Source: Bacillus sp. FJAT-27445
GTDB taxonomy: Bacteria; Bacillota; Bacilli; Bacillales; Cytobacillaceae
DNA: 64,000 bases
NCBI RefSeq assembly: GCF_001510665.1
Contig: NZ_LMTI01000005.1
Coordinates: forward strand, 108,583 to 172,582
Direction of reading: 5' to 3'
The position numbers were made by a program, and so were the translations under genes. The notes below the pieces were generated by a model. The model ran no database searches and was not told the DNA's origin. It saw only the letters and a program-made list of their open reading frames with translations. Below are positions 24,714 through 33,389 of this stretch, one piece after another (positions within the stretch are counted from its first letter, which is position 1; each line of letters starts with the position of its first letter).

Positions 24714-26717
24714 ATGGAAATTGCGTTGATTGGCAATCCCAATACCGGGAAAACATCGCTATTTAATAATCTGACTGGATCCTATGAATACGTCGGCAAC
24801 TGGAGTGGTGTAACGGTTGAAAAGAAGGTCGGTGTTTTCCGGAACAAGAGGGACCGCCTAATCGATTTGCCGGGCATTTATACTCTCAATCCTCTATCGA
24901 AGGATGAAGGGGTTGTAACAAATTTCTTTCTTGATGGCCCAGTCGACCGTATGCTCAATATTCTTGATGCTTCACAAATTGAACGGAATCTCCATTTAAC
25001 AATCCAGCTAATTGAATTCGGCAAGCCAATCCTGATTGGCCTAAATATGATTGATGTTGCTAGCAGCAGGGGAATCCAAATTGACTCAGAGAAACTATCC
25101 GGCCTCCTTGGCATCCCTGTTGTCCCAGTTGTCGCCAGGAGCGGAAAAGGCTGTGAGAAGCTTCAGGCAATGACAGCTGCTGAAAGCTCACTCCCTCCAA
25201 AAAAGAACCTTGTGTATTATGGACACGAAATTGAAGAAGCCATTGTGGCAATAGCTGCCTTGGTGGAGGGGAAAACTGCCCATTCTCCAAGATGGCTCGC
25301 CCTCCAGCTTTTTGAAGGAAATATATATGTTGCCGATTACCTGCAAAAAATTGTGGACAGAGCCTTCCTTCACGAGATTGTTGGCAAACTTGAACGAGAG
25401 TTGGCTTCCAAAGGCGGGAAGGCATCTCTTGCCCATATCATCTATGAAAAGAGAAAACAGGCTATTTCAAGAATAGCGGCTGAAACAGTCAGGAAAAAAG
25501 GTGCGGTAGTTCCGCTTACCGAACGGATTGATGCCATCGTTACCAATAGGTTCCTTGGCATGCCGATTTTCCTTTTGCTCATGTACCTGATGTTCATGCT
25601 CACATTTGACTGGCTGGGATCTCCGCTATCAGACTTTCTTGATGGATTTATTAATGGTCCGCTTGCTGGTGCGGCTGATGGTGTACTGACTGCTGCAGGG
25701 GCATCGATGTTCCTTCACGCCCTGGTCAGCCAGGGATTGATTGCGGGCGTAGGCGGTGTTCTAGTATTCGTACCACAGATCTTTATTCTATTTTTCTTCA
25801 TTTCCTTGCTTGAGGATTCGGGCTATATGGCCCGTGTGGCACTCGTCATGGACAGAATCATGGAATCTGTCGGCCTGAATGGGAAGGCGTTCATCCCAAT
25901 GATGATTGGCTTTGGCTGCAATGTACCCGGCATTATGGCTGCCAGGACAATAGAAACGCCTCGTGAAAGACTGCTCACCGTTCTCTTGACTCCGTTAATG
26001 TCATGTTCCGCAAGGCTGCCTGTCTATGCCTTGTTTGTCGGGGCCTTTTTCGTGAAAAATGGGGCGGGAATCGTGTTAAGCCTTTATGTCCTGGGTATTT
26101 TAATTACGCTTATATTAGCAAAGTTGTTCTCAAAGACTCTTCTTAAAGCGGAAACTTCTCTCTTTGTTATTGAACTCCCCCCTTATCGTCTTCCGCAATT
26201 CCAGGCATTGTGGAGAAGTACGTGGGATAAGGGAAAAGGCTTTATTAAAAAAGCCGGTACATTCATTTTTGCGGGTTCGGTTTTTGTTTGGCTGCTTTCC
26301 TATGCCGGGCCAGGCGGGTTCAATGTTGAAATGGACCACAGCTTCCTGGCAGCGATAGGCGGAATCCTTGCTCCACTTTTAGATCCGATTGGCTTTGGGA
26401 CCTGGCAGGCAGGCGCTTCCCTCTTAACAGGCTTTTTAGCAAAAGAAGCAATCGTCTCAACGATGAATATCATTTATTTCGCACCAACCGAATCACAGCT
26501 CCAGGGACTTATGGCAGGCTATTTTACACCCCTTTCAGCTTACAGCTTCATGGCCTTTATTTTGCTCTACATCCCATGCCTCGCAACGGTAGCGACAATC
26601 TACAAAGAAACCAGATCGAAGAAATGGACGGCTTTTTCCATCGGGTACGCTCTGTCTATCGCATACCTTTTATGCCTGGTAATCTACCAGGGAGGAAAAT
26701 TGCTCGGCTTTGCCTAA
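24714..26717 (+). CDS. feoB: FeoB, ferrous iron transporter with GTPase domain
   Basis: A 667-residue inner-membrane Fe(II) importer. The cytoplasmic G domain has G1 GNPNTGKTSLFN (residues 7 to 18), G3 DLPGIYTLNPLSKDE and G4 LNMIDVA, followed by a helical GDI domain to about 260. The membrane part contains two Gate segments (GFGCNVPGIMAARTIE and GFLAKEAIVSTMNIIY) with their conserved cysteine and surroundings. It directly follows feoA and precedes the Cys-rich accessory gene by 24 bp. Iron regulation is expected from the Fur box upstream of feoA. Confidence 0.96.
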   Translation: MEIALIGNPNTGKTSLFNNLTGSYEYVGNWSGVTVEKKVGVFRNKRDRLIDLPGIYTLNPLSKDEGVVTNFFLDGPVDRMLNILDASQIERNLHLTIQLIEFGKPILIGLNMIDVASSRGIQIDSEKLSGLLGIPVVPVVARSGKGCEKLQAMTAAESSLPPKKNLVYYGHEIEEAIVAIAALVEGKTAHSPRWLALQLFEGNIYVADYLQKIVDRAFLHEIVGKLERELASKGGKASLAHIIYEKRKQAISRIAAETVRKKGAVVPLTERIDAIVTNRFLGMPIFLLLMYLMFMLTFDWLGSPLSDFLDGFINGPLAGAADGVLTAAGASMFLHALVSQGLIAGVGGVLVFVPQIFILFFFISLLEDSGYMARVALVMDRIMESVGLNGKAFIPMMIGFGCNVPGIMAARTIETPRERLLTVLLTPLMSCSARLPVYALFVGAFFVKNGAGIVLSLYVLGILITLILAKLFSKTLLKAETSLFVIELPPYRLPQFQALWRSTWDKGKGFIKKAGTFIFAGSVFVWLLSYAGPGGFNVEMDHSFLAAIGGILAPLLDPIGFGTWQAGASLLTGFLAKEAIVSTMNIIYFAPTESQLQGLMAGYFTPLSAYSFMAFILLYIPCLATVATIYKETRSKKWTAFSIGYALSIAYLLCLVIYQGGKLLGFA

Positions 26718-26741
26718 TTTGGAGGAAGGAGAGGATCATCA

Positions 26742-26891
26742 ATGATTATAAACGTTCTGCTTGGAGGAGCCATTTTTGGATACGCCGGTTGGGCACTGGT
26801 CCGGTTCATAAACCGTTCGAAGAAAGGAAAGTGTGCGGCTTGTGCAATCCAGGAATCCTGTGAAGGAGGCTGCGGGCCTGCCGGAAAATAA
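26742..26891 (+). CDS. FeoB-associated Cys-rich membrane protein
   Basis: A 49-residue protein with one N-terminal helix (INVLLGGAIFGYAGWALVRF) and a tail with four cysteines (KCAACAIQESCEGGCG). This is the layout of the FeoB-associated Cys-rich membrane proteins (PF12669), sometimes treated as the Gram-positive counterpart of FeoC. GGAGGAAGGAGAGG lies just upstream of the ATG. It is the third gene of the feo operon, which ends at the hairpin at 26952. Confidence 0.88.
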   Translation: MIINVLLGGAIFGYAGWALVRFINRSKKGKCAACAIQESCEGGCGPAGK

Positions 26892-26951
26892 ATTTTGACG
26901 GTTTTTACTGACCCGCTTCAGCTTCATGGTAGTTGATAAAGTGTCCATTTA

Positions 26952-26988
26952 AAGACTGCTGTTTTGCGACAGTAGTTTTTATTTTTTT
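26952..26988 (+). terminator. Terminator of the feo operon
   Basis: ACTGCTGT and ACAGTAGT form the stem (one wobble), followed by a long T-rich tract. Confidence 0.85.
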
Positions 26989-27027
26989 CAATATAGCAGG
27001 TGGTGGCTTTTAATTTTGAATATTATT

Positions 27028-27041
27028 GTGTAAAATTACAC
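27028..27041 (+). promoter_or_regulatory. Candidate operator of the XRE-type gene
   Basis: GTGTAA-AA-TTACAC, a 6-bp inverted repeat overlapping a possible -10 box (TAAAAT). Autoregulation by the XRE-type protein encoded next is likely. Confidence 0.5.
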
Positions 27042-27068
27042 TTAAGAACGATGAAGGAAGGTTTTTTT

Positions 27069-27524
27069 GTGACAAGGGATGACATAATCGAAATGGTTTC
27101 CGAAAAACTTCGCCTTATCCGTACAGAGGCGGGATATACCCAGGACAAAATGGCTGATATCATCGGAGTTTCCAAAAAAACATTAGTCCAAATCGAAAAG
27201 GGAAGGGTCATGGCAGGCTGGTCAACGGTCGTTGCCGTGTGTGCCCTGTTCCGTGAAACAGAGACTGTTCAATTCCTGTTTGGAAATGAGCCCCTTGAAG
27301 TGCTCGAGACTGTCGCCAGAGAAGGAATTGATTATCGCCGCGGAAAGACTTTTGGCGGAAAAATTTGGTGGCGTGAACTAGTTAGGAAAAACGGTTTTAT
27401 ATTGCAGCAAAATATTTTAAGCAAACATCTTCGCATCCTTGATGATGAGCATTATCGGATATTCAGCTCCTTTGACGAGGAAACTGCCAGGCATCGTTTC
27501 AGCGAGCTGGCAGAAGGTAAATAA
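27069..27524 (+). CDS. XRE-family helix-turn-helix regulator
   Basis: A 151-residue protein. The N-terminal XRE DNA-binding domain reads KLRLIRTEAGYTQDKMADII, then GVSKKTLVQIEKGR (residues about 12 to 45). The remainder (about 60 to 151) has no recognised domain; it includes GKIWWRELVRKNGFILQQNI and a charged C-terminal helix. GTG 27069 is chosen since AAGGAAGG lies 7 bp upstream; an ATG at 27051 in the same frame has a poorer context. The palindrome at 27028 suggests autoregulation. Single gene between the feo operon and a convergent universal stress gene; targets unknown. Confidence 0.85.
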   Translation: MTRDDIIEMVSEKLRLIRTEAGYTQDKMADIIGVSKKTLVQIEKGRVMAGWSTVVAVCALFRETETVQFLFGNEPLEVLETVAREGIDYRRGKTFGGKIWWRELVRKNGFILQQNILSKHLRILDDEHYRIFSSFDEETARHRFSELAEGK

Positions 27525-27550
27525 GCCGGGACGGCCGGCTTATTTATTTA
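27525..27550. terminator. Terminator shared by XRE and usp genes
   Basis: AGCCGG-GACG-GCCGGCT followed by TATTTATTT; lies between the convergent stop codons. Confidence 0.8.
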
Positions 27551-28053
27551 GCAATCAAAACATTGCAAGGAGCCAGTTTGGATACTTTTTCCGTGATGTT
27601 TCCAATGAAAAATCCTGTAATTCCGCCTTTTCCAGAACTTCCGATAATAATTATATCTGCGTTTACCTCCTCGGCATATGCACAAATACTATCGGCTGGA
27701 TTTCCTTCGAGCACCTGATAATTTGCATTAACCAAGCCTAACCTTCTTTTGGCTTCAAAAAAAACCTGGTCCACACTATTGCTTATAATTGTCTGGGTTG
27801 ATGCCTCAGACTGACTGTATCCTAGTGTTGAAGGGGGAGCTGGCATCCCTTCGATCAGATAGCCATGAAGGGCTAGCCGCGAATCCCCGGAAATATCTAC
27901 TCTTCTCGTTTCAATTTTTTCATCATATACGTTTACGACCGTCAAATGGGAATCGGGATTTCCTTGTATTATGGCTGCCGCCAGGTCAAGAGCCTTATCG
28001 CTGCCCTCACTTCCGTCATATGCCAAAATAATGTTCCGCAACTGGAAAGCCAT
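27544..28053 (-). CDS. Universal stress protein (UspA family)
   Basis: A 169-residue Usp domain protein. It begins with RNIILAYDGSEGSDKALDLA, the first strand and nucleotide-contacting Asp, and ends with IIIIGSSGKGGITGFFIGNITEKV, the G-x2-G-x9-G-like ATP-binding loop. About 45 residues between strands 2 and 3 are longer than usual and polar. A GGAGGAATT site precedes the ATG. It is a cytoplasmic protein made alone; its partner process is unknown. It is convergent with the XRE-type gene. Confidence 0.92.
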   Translation of the reverse strand: MAFQLRNIILAYDGSEGSDKALDLAAAIIQGNPDSHLTVVNVYDEKIETRRVDISGDSRLALHGYLIEGMPAPPSTLGYSQSEASTQTIISNSVDQVFFEAKRRLGLVNANYQVLEGNPADSICAYAEEVNADIIIIGSSGKGGITGFFIGNITEKVSKLAPCNVLIAK

Positions 28054-28241
28054 AAAGAATTCCTCCTTTATATTTTTGACTTCAAATATATTCAGAAACT
28101 TCCGTCTATTTCTTTACCCTAAACTTCTTCCGCTTACTCCTTCCGAAAACTTCTGGTGATTTACATGATTTTCCCATTTTTCACCCCCAAAAAGCGAAAT
28201 TCTTCTTCGAATCTTTTAGCAAAAGGGGAATGAGGTGATTT

Positions 28242-28412
28242 ATGATGGGCACACAAGTGCATCCCATCATTAGGAAATGCCTACAACATTTAGATATCAT
28301 AGAAGCGGATGATAAGGTTAAACAAATTGTGTATATGTATATGCAGTCCCTTTATAAAGAAATCAACGCCCAAAAACAGGAAGAAGAGCCGAAAGCAAGA
28401 TTTTTGAGGTAA
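28242..28412 (+). CDS. Small helical hypothetical protein, 56 aa
   Basis: A 56-residue soluble protein: GTQVHPIIRKCLQHLDIIE, then a helix DDKVKQIVYMYMQSLYKEI and a charged tail. GAGGTGAT lies 4 bp before the first ATG and 7 bp before the second (28245), which may be the true start. Codon phase and the ribosome site support coding. No family recognised. It stands alone between the usp gene and a repeat element. Confidence 0.65.
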   Translation: MMGTQVHPIIRKCLQHLDIIEADDKVKQIVYMYMQSLYKEINAQKQEEEPKARFLR

Positions 28413-28449
28413 AAGCAGACGAGAAATCGGATGCTTTTTGTTTTTTTGT

Positions 28450-28682
28450 CGTCTAGGAAATTTCAAAATCGAACACTGTTGATAACTCGAAATATGTTAT
28501 AGTAATCCAGCTCCAGCGCCTAGCCCCTCGAGGTCTTAAGCCGGTTCCCTCCGGAGGGCAGGCCCGTCCTCGGAAATGCTCGCATTTCCTTCGTGCGTGG
28601 GCGGATTCAGGGATGCCAATCAATGTCCTGCGGGTCCCGTCTTAATCTGGTCGGGGCTGACCAAGGCGCTTACGCATTTTGT
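28450..28682. repeat. Dispersed intergenic element, copy 1 (long form)
   Basis: The core begins AGCTCCAGCGCCTAGCCCCT and ends ACCAAGGCGCTTACGCATTT; it matches the copy at 37474-37650 nearly base for base, including about 60 bp of more diverged left flank. Internal complementary blocks (GGCGCT/AGCGCC, CCTCCGGAGG) fold the ends together. This copy has 59 extra bp (28571-28629) after GTCCT, ending in a second GTCCT and holding the hairpin GGAAATGC-TC-GCATTTCC. Confidence 0.85.
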
Positions 28683-28838
28683 TCTAAAAGGTGAAGCGAG
28701 TGCCGTTAAATTACCTTGGCTTCGGGGTGTAGAGTATTCAGGGCTTGGGTAAAAGATACTAAGAATGAGTTTGGTATAATACATGAGAACAACAAAATTA
28801 AAGCAAACAACCAAGAGGTTTTCATGCAGGAGGACACT

Positions 28839-30917
28839 ATGAGAAGGCTATTATTCAGCGGACTATACGAAAATTGGAAAAAGTGGCACATGAACCAGAT
28901 AATCATTCTGACACTGTCGACAGTTGTCTTGGGATTATTGGGTTCCTTTCACGTTTTTTCAAAAGGCGCTGATATTTCCGCGTTAAAAAATGAATTAAAT
29001 CAGGCCACGGTCATTTATGATGTCCATGAAAAGGTGGCCAGTAAGGTTACTGCCAATAAGAGTGAAGGTACGCTTATCCGCGATGTACCGGAGCATATGA
29101 AAAACGCGGTAGTTGCGATAGAAGACCATCGTTTTTACAAGCATAACGGAGTAGATATAATCGGCATCTCCAGGGCTTTTTTCCGGAACCTTATGGCTGG
29201 CGGGGTCGTTGAAGGCGGAAGTACGATTACCCAGCAGCTGACAAAGAATGCAATCCTTGATTCTGAAAAAACATACAGCAGGAAGATAAAGGAAGCATTC
29301 CTTGCCAGGGAAATCGAAAAAGAGTACTCAAAGGATGAAATTCTCCAAATGTACTTGAATACGATTTATTTCGGTGACGGGGCTTGGGGAATCAACCGCG
29401 CAGCAAAGAAATATTTCGGCAAGGAAGTAAAGGATTTGACGTTGGGGGAATCCGCGATGCTTGCCGGGCTGATTAAGGCTCCATCTGCCCTGAACCCATA
29501 CAAGCATTTGGAAAAAGCGCTTGAGCGGAGAAATGTCGTGCTCTGGATGATGGCGGAGCACGGTTTTATAACAAAGGACCAGGCCGGGAAGGCAAAAGAG
29601 GAAAAGGTAACACTCGTAGATAAAAGTGCCGACCCATTTAACGGCAAACATCCGTATTATGTTGACGCGGTACTTGAGGAAGCTATTAAGGCTTATGGAT
29701 TTACCCAGGACGAACTATTAACGGGCGGCTATAAGATTTACACGGAATTGGATCCTAAGATGCAAGGCTCAGTTGAGTCGACCTACAAAGACGATTCTCT
29801 TTTCCCGGGCGGAAAGGAGCAGCTTGTTCAAAGCGGCGCCGTACTGGTCGATGCAAAAACAGGGGGAATCAGGGCTTTGGTTGGCGGCCGCGGCAAGCAT
29901 GTATTCCGGGGCTATAATCGCGCAACCCAGCTGAAGAGGCAGCCTGGCTCCGTAATCAAACCGATAATCCCTTACACGCCGGCACTTGAAGAAGGCTGGA
30001 AGATTACTGATATGGTCAAGGATGAAAAAATGAAGTTCGGCGATTATGAACCGAATAATTACAACGGACAATTTGCCGGAGAGGTGCCTATGTATGAGGC
30101 GGTCAAAGATTCGAAGAACGTTCCAGCTGTTTGGCTCTTGAATGAAATTGGGATTGAAAAAGGCCTTGAAGCGGTTAAGAAATTCGGGCTCCCGCTTGAT
30201 AAGGAGGACCGCAACCTCGCGATAGCTCTGGGTGGCCTTCATAGCGGAGTTTCCCCGAAAAATATGGCTGAGGCATTTTCCGTTTTTGCCAATCGGGGTG
30301 AAAGGGTCGATGCCCATACAATTGTCCGGATTGTGGATGCCTCGGGGAAAGTAGTCGCAAAACGGAAGGAAGAGAAGACAAGGGTTACAACGCCTGAAGT
30401 CGCTGACAAGATGAATACAATGCTGCTTGGGGTTGTGGAGCATGGTACGGGAAAAGGCGCCAGGATCGAGGGCCGGGAAGTTGCCGGAAAAACAGGGTCG
30501 ACCCAGGTTGACATCCCTGGGATCAATGGCGTTAAGGACCAATGGTTTGTGGGGTATACTCCTGATTTGGTAGGAGCAGTCTGGGTAGGCTATGACAAGA
30601 CTGATAAGGATCACTATCTGACGACCACGAGCAGTGAAGGAGCGGCCGTTATTTTCCGCAGATTTATGTCTGGCGCGCTTGAAGGGACAAAACCGACAAG
30701 CTTCAACGTCCAGCACATTGGTGAATTGATTGAACAAAGGAAGCGCGCCGAAGAGGATCGGAAGCAGAATAAACTTTGGAACGAGCTAAACGAAGGCGCA
30801 AAAAAATGGGAAGAACGAGTAAAAAAAGAGCGCGAAAAGTGGGAAAAGAAAAAGAAGAACAAAGAAAAAGGTAAAGGAAAAGATAAAAAGGATAAAGGAA
30901 AGAAGGATAAGGATTGA
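28839..30917 (+). CDS. Class A penicillin-binding protein (transglycosylase-transpeptidase)
   Basis: A 692-residue bifunctional cell-wall synthase, size and layout of the B. subtilis PbpG/PbpF group. A membrane anchor lies at about residues 20 to 40. The GT51 domain has [12 protein letters not shown] and [13 protein letters not shown] (about 85 to 135). The transpeptidase domain has the S-x-x-K serine in [10 protein letters not shown], the SKN-type DSKNVPAVW and the KTG in VAGKTGSTQ. The last 55 residues are very rich in lysine and glutamate, a poly-charged cytoplasm- or wall-facing tail. ATG 28839 is chosen for AGGAGG at 28828-28833. Single gene with its own terminator; preceded by a repeat element. 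Confidence 0.92.
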   Translation: MRRLLFSGLYENWKKWHMNQIIILTLSTVVLGLLGSFHVFSKGADISALKNELNQATVIYDVHEKVASKVTANKSEGTLIRDVPEHMKNAVVAIEDHRFYKHNGVDIIGISRAFFRNLMAGGVVEGGSTITQQLTKNAILDSEKTYSRKIKEAFLAREIEKEYSKDEILQMYLNTIYFGDGAWGINRAAKKYFGKEVKDLTLGESAMLAGLIKAPSALNPYKHLEKALERRNVVLWMMAEHGFITKDQAGKAKEEKVTLVDKSADPFNGKHPYYVDAVLEEAIKAYGFTQDELLTGGYKIYTELDPKMQGSVESTYKDDSLFPGGKEQLVQSGAVLVDAKTGGIRALVGGRGKHVFRGYNRATQLKRQPGSVIKPIIPYTPALEEGWKITDMVKDEKMKFGDYEPNNYNGQFAGEVPMYEAVKDSKNVPAVWLLNEIGIEKGLEAVKKFGLPLDKEDRNLAIALGGLHSGVSPKNMAEAFSVFANRGERVDAHTIVRIVDASGKVVAKRKEEKTRVTTPEVADKMNTMLLGVVEHGTGKGARIEGREVAGKTGSTQVDIPGINGVKDQWFVGYTPDLVGAVWVGYDKTDKDHYLTTTSSEGAAVIFRRFMSGALEGTKPTSFNVQHIGELIEQRKRAEEDRKQNKLWNELNEGAKKWEERVKKEREKWEKKKKNKEKGKGKDKKDKGKKDKD

Positions 30918-30919
30918 TG

Positions 30920-30948
30920 GAAGGCGGGGGAACCCGTCTTCTTTGTTG
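30920..30948 (+). terminator. Terminator of the PBP gene
   Basis: GAAGGCGGG, loop GGAA, CCCGTCTTC, then TTTGTTGT; starts 3 bp after the stop. Confidence 0.85.
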
Positions 30949-31008
30949 TGCTGAGGAAAAAGTGTTTGTAAGTTTGAAGAAGAAAAGTATATAAGAGTTG
31001 GAGAGCCA

Positions 31009-31230
31009 TCAGAATTAGCCTCCGCATCTGACAGAAAGCTGGCTTTTTAGAGGAAACGAGTCAGAAGTAGCCTGCGCTTCTGACAGGAAACTAGCTTTTT
31101 AGAGGAAACGAGTCAGAAGTAGCCTCCGCTTCTGACAAGAAAACTAGCAATTTAGAGGAAATGAGTCAGAAGAAGCCCCCACTTCTGACCGGTAACTGGT
31201 ATTCTAGAAGATATGAGTCCGAAGCCCAGT
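31009..31230. repeat. 52-bp tandem repeat, each unit with a hairpin
   Basis: Units start at 31009, 31061, 31113, 31166 and 31218 (last one partial), so the period is 52 to 53 bp. The best units carry GTCAGAAG, TAGCCTCCG and CTTCTGAC, an 8-bp stem, followed by an AAACTAGCTTTTTAGAGGAAA spacer of about 20 bp that is itself conserved. The repeat is in the 360-bp gap after the PBP gene and has no open frame. Confidence 0.88.
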
Positions 31231-31255
31231 AACATTCAGCCGCACCCCAAAATAA

Positions 31256-31280
31256 AAAACAGGGCCCGCGCCCTGTTTTT
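31256..31280. terminator. Terminator of the HPr-like/micro-protein operon
   Basis: AAAACAGGGC, loop CCGC, GCCCTGTTTT, then T and A tracts; active on either strand and placed at the stop codon of the 49-residue gene. Confidence 0.88.
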
Positions 31281-31428
31281 AAAATTTCGGCAGTATATAG
31301 TTGATCAAAAACCAGAGGACTCCGAAAAAGATGATAAGGTATGCTGCATACTTGATGAAGGTGCTTCCCACACGGGAGCTGTCGGAATGTTCCTCTTTCC
31401 TCACTTCGACATTACGCTTTTCTTCCAT
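31279..31428 (-). CDS. Single-helix membrane protein, 49 aa
   Basis: A 49-residue protein with a charged N-terminus (MEEKRNVEVRKEEHSDSSR) and one C-terminal helix (YAAYLIIFFGVLWFLINYIL), i.e. a tail-anchored layout. Start ATG 31428 has AGGTG upstream on the minus strand; the longer frame from 31500 overlaps the preceding micro-gene and is not favoured. It is the last gene of a three-gene operon (HPr-like, 23-residue peptide, this gene). No family recognised. Confidence 0.75.
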   Translation of the reverse strand: MEEKRNVEVRKEEHSDSSRVGSTFIKYAAYLIIFFGVLWFLINYILPKF

Positions 31429-31453
31429 TCTATACACCTCGTTTCCCCTGGGG

Positions 31454-31525
31454 TCAGCCCAGCCAGTTAATGAGTAAATAAATAACAACGATTGCCCCAA
31501 TTAGTGTAAGAATTGTCCGAATCAT
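31454..31525 (-). CDS. 23-residue membrane micro-protein
   Basis: ATG 31525 opens a frame for 23 residues: MIRTILTLIGAIVVIYLL followed by INWLG and a stop. Nearly all of it is one hydrophobic helix. GGAGGGTG lies 4 bp upstream, and the HPr-like stop codon overlaps that site, which indicates coupled translation. It is too short for ordinary gene callers. Function unknown. Confidence 0.65.
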   Translation of the reverse strand: MIRTILTLIGAIVVIYLLINWLG

Positions 31526-31536
31526 GAGGCACCCTC

Positions 31537-31860
31537 CTAGATTTGGAACGTTTCACTTGTGTTGAGGAAACGTTTTTTGCTCTTTTGCAAAATAGAGAAT
31601 TCGGACGTGCAGATTTTTTGAATGCCATCCAAGTGTTCTTGGACATTTTCGCCTTCCGCAATGATTTTCAAAGCTGTACCCGGTTCAATCATAAGCAGAA
31701 AAGAAACGAGTTTTGGAAGATTCGCTGCATCGACCGCACGGTTCCTGCAATATAGATAAGTAGAACCGTTAAATTGTTTTGCAGCCTGGAAAATATCCAT
31801 CATCTTCTTCATCATGAATCTATTGAGGATAATAACATTTGCTGACATGATTTCTTTCAT
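31537..31860 (-). CDS. HPr-fold protein lacking the PTS phosphorylation residues
   Basis: A 107-residue protein that follows the HPr pattern through VIILNRFMMKKMMDIFQAAK, STYLYCRNRAVDAANLPKLV, SFLLMIEPGTALKIIAEGE and EHLDGIQKI. The GxHARP segment with His15 of HPr is replaced by NRFMMKKMM, and the NLKS segment with Ser46 by AANLPKL, so neither phosphorylation site is present. It cannot act as a PTS phosphocarrier; a binding or regulatory role is possible. AAAGGAG lies 8 to 10 bp before ATG 31860. First gene of an operon with two membrane micro-proteins. Confidence 0.8.
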   Translation of the reverse strand: MKEIMSANVIILNRFMMKKMMDIFQAAKQFNGSTYLYCRNRAVDAANLPKLVSFLLMIEPGTALKIIAEGENVQEHLDGIQKICTSEFSILQKSKKRFLNTSETFQI

Positions 31861-32094
31861 CGTTTATTCTCCTTTGCCTTTTGTCCTATAAGTACGTTGT
31901 GATACTTATTTACCCAGCCTGCTGTTTACTGAAACCTTCCCCCTTTTTCCAGGATAGGACCTATCTCCCAAAGTGCGGTTTTAGCTGATTGCAACGCCGG
32001 GTATCTTTTAGGTATAGTAAGGAAAGCGGAGTCACCCTCTTCTGCATGGGCGGGAGAGCTATTGCGAAATCGTTCTAGAGAGGAGAGAAATAAA

Positions 32095-33267
32095 TTGCTA
32101 ACCCTCATTAAAAACGGGGAAATTTACTCCCCACATTACCTTGGTAAAAAAGACCTTCTTATCATTGACAGGAGGATTGGCTGCATTGGGGATAAAATCG
32201 ATGTTCCTGAAAATTTCGCGCCTGTTAAGGTAGTCGATGCGGAAGGGAAATACATTGTACCAGGTTTTATTGACGCGCATGTACATATTACTGGCGGGGG
32301 GGGCGAGGGAAGCTACCGCACCCGCACTCCGGAGTTGCAGCTGACTGATGCGACTCTTGCCGGTGTAACGACAATCGTAGGTGTCCTCGGAACCGATGGA
32401 ACAACAAGGACGATGACAAATTTGATAGCCAAGGCGCGAGCGCTTGAGGAAGAAGGCATTACCTGCTATGTCCATACCGGCTCATACCAGGTTCCTTTAA
32501 AGACTTTAACCGGAAAAATAGAAGATGACATCATCCTGATCGATAAAATTATTGGGGCAGGGGAAGTGGCGATTGCTGACCACCGTTCCTCGCAGCCAAC
32601 AGCCGAAGAAATGGCGAAAATTGCGTCAGCGGCCAGGATTGGCGGACTATTATCAGGGAAATGCGGCATCGTGAATGTCCATGTCGGCGACAGCTATAAC
32701 CATCTCAAGATAATAGAAGAAGTGGTCGAGAAGACGGATATTCCAATCAGGCAGTTTTATCCAACCCATATTAACCGAAACCACCACCTATTCGAAGAGG
32801 GCATCCGGTTCGCGAAAAAGGGCGGATATATCGATTTTACAACCAGCTCAATTCCAAAGTTTTTTGAAGAAGGAGAAGTCAAACCTTCGATAGGCTTGAG
32901 AAGGATGCTTGACCAGCAAATCGATATCTCCCAGATTACGTTCACATCCGACGCCCAGGGCAGCCTCCCGGATTTCGATGAATTTGGCGAGCTGCTTGGC
33001 CTGAAAATCGGCAAGGTTTCAACTCTCTATGATGAAGTCAGGGATGCCATCGTCCAGGAAGGGATTCCTATGGAAATTGCGCTCAGGGTCATCACGCAAA
33101 ATCCAGCGGCAATCCTTAAGCTTTCCAGTAAAGGCATGGTCACGGAAGGAAAGGATGCCGACATAGTCATGCTTGATAAAGAATCCCTCGCGATTAAAGA
33201 TGTTTTTGCGATGGGAAGAATGATGGTCCAGGATGGGAACGCCATCGTTAAGGGCACGTTTTCTTAA
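32095..33267 (+). CDS. iadA: Beta-aspartyl (isoaspartyl) dipeptidase
   Basis: A 390-residue metal-dependent amidohydrolase that cleaves isoaspartyl dipeptides arising from protein ageing. The HxH metal ligands lie in GFIDAHVHITGGGGE (about residue 58), further histidines in YPTHINRNHHLFEEG, and the catalytic Asp in FTSDAQGSLPDFDE. The start is TTG 32095, 9 bp after AGGAG; upstream frame to 32062 lacks a site. Length agrees with E. coli IadA (390). Single gene. Confidence 0.92.
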   Translation: MLTLIKNGEIYSPHYLGKKDLLIIDRRIGCIGDKIDVPENFAPVKVVDAEGKYIVPGFIDAHVHITGGGGEGSYRTRTPELQLTDATLAGVTTIVGVLGTDGTTRTMTNLIAKARALEEEGITCYVHTGSYQVPLKTLTGKIEDDIILIDKIIGAGEVAIADHRSSQPTAEEMAKIASAARIGGLLSGKCGIVNVHVGDSYNHLKIIEEVVEKTDIPIRQFYPTHINRNHHLFEEGIRFAKKGGYIDFTTSSIPKFFEEGEVKPSIGLRRMLDQQIDISQITFTSDAQGSLPDFDEFGELLGLKIGKVSTLYDEVRDAIVQEGIPMEIALRVITQNPAAILKLSSKGMVTEGKDADIVMLDKESLAIKDVFAMGRMMVQDGNAIVKGTFS

Positions 33268-33389
33268 AAATAACTTCTTTTCAGAAAATAAAACCTATTT
33301 TGGAAATTAAAATTGACAAACAGCAAGTCCCAGTGTTAACCTAGCAAAGTATAAAAAAGGAAAAGGTAAAGGAAAAGGAGGGGCGCGAC

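Noticed and set aside
28500-28682. Insertion sequence
   Set aside because: No transposase frame and too short; it is a small repetitive element with paired ends.
29769-30737. Minus-strand open frame of 322 codons opposite the PBP gene
   Set aside because: Complement of a clear PBP domain, Cys/Arg/Pro-rich composition typical of antisense frames.
31009-31230. CRISPR-like array
   Set aside because: Units are tandem and spacers are alike, with no cas genes nearby; a hairpin tandem repeat explains it.
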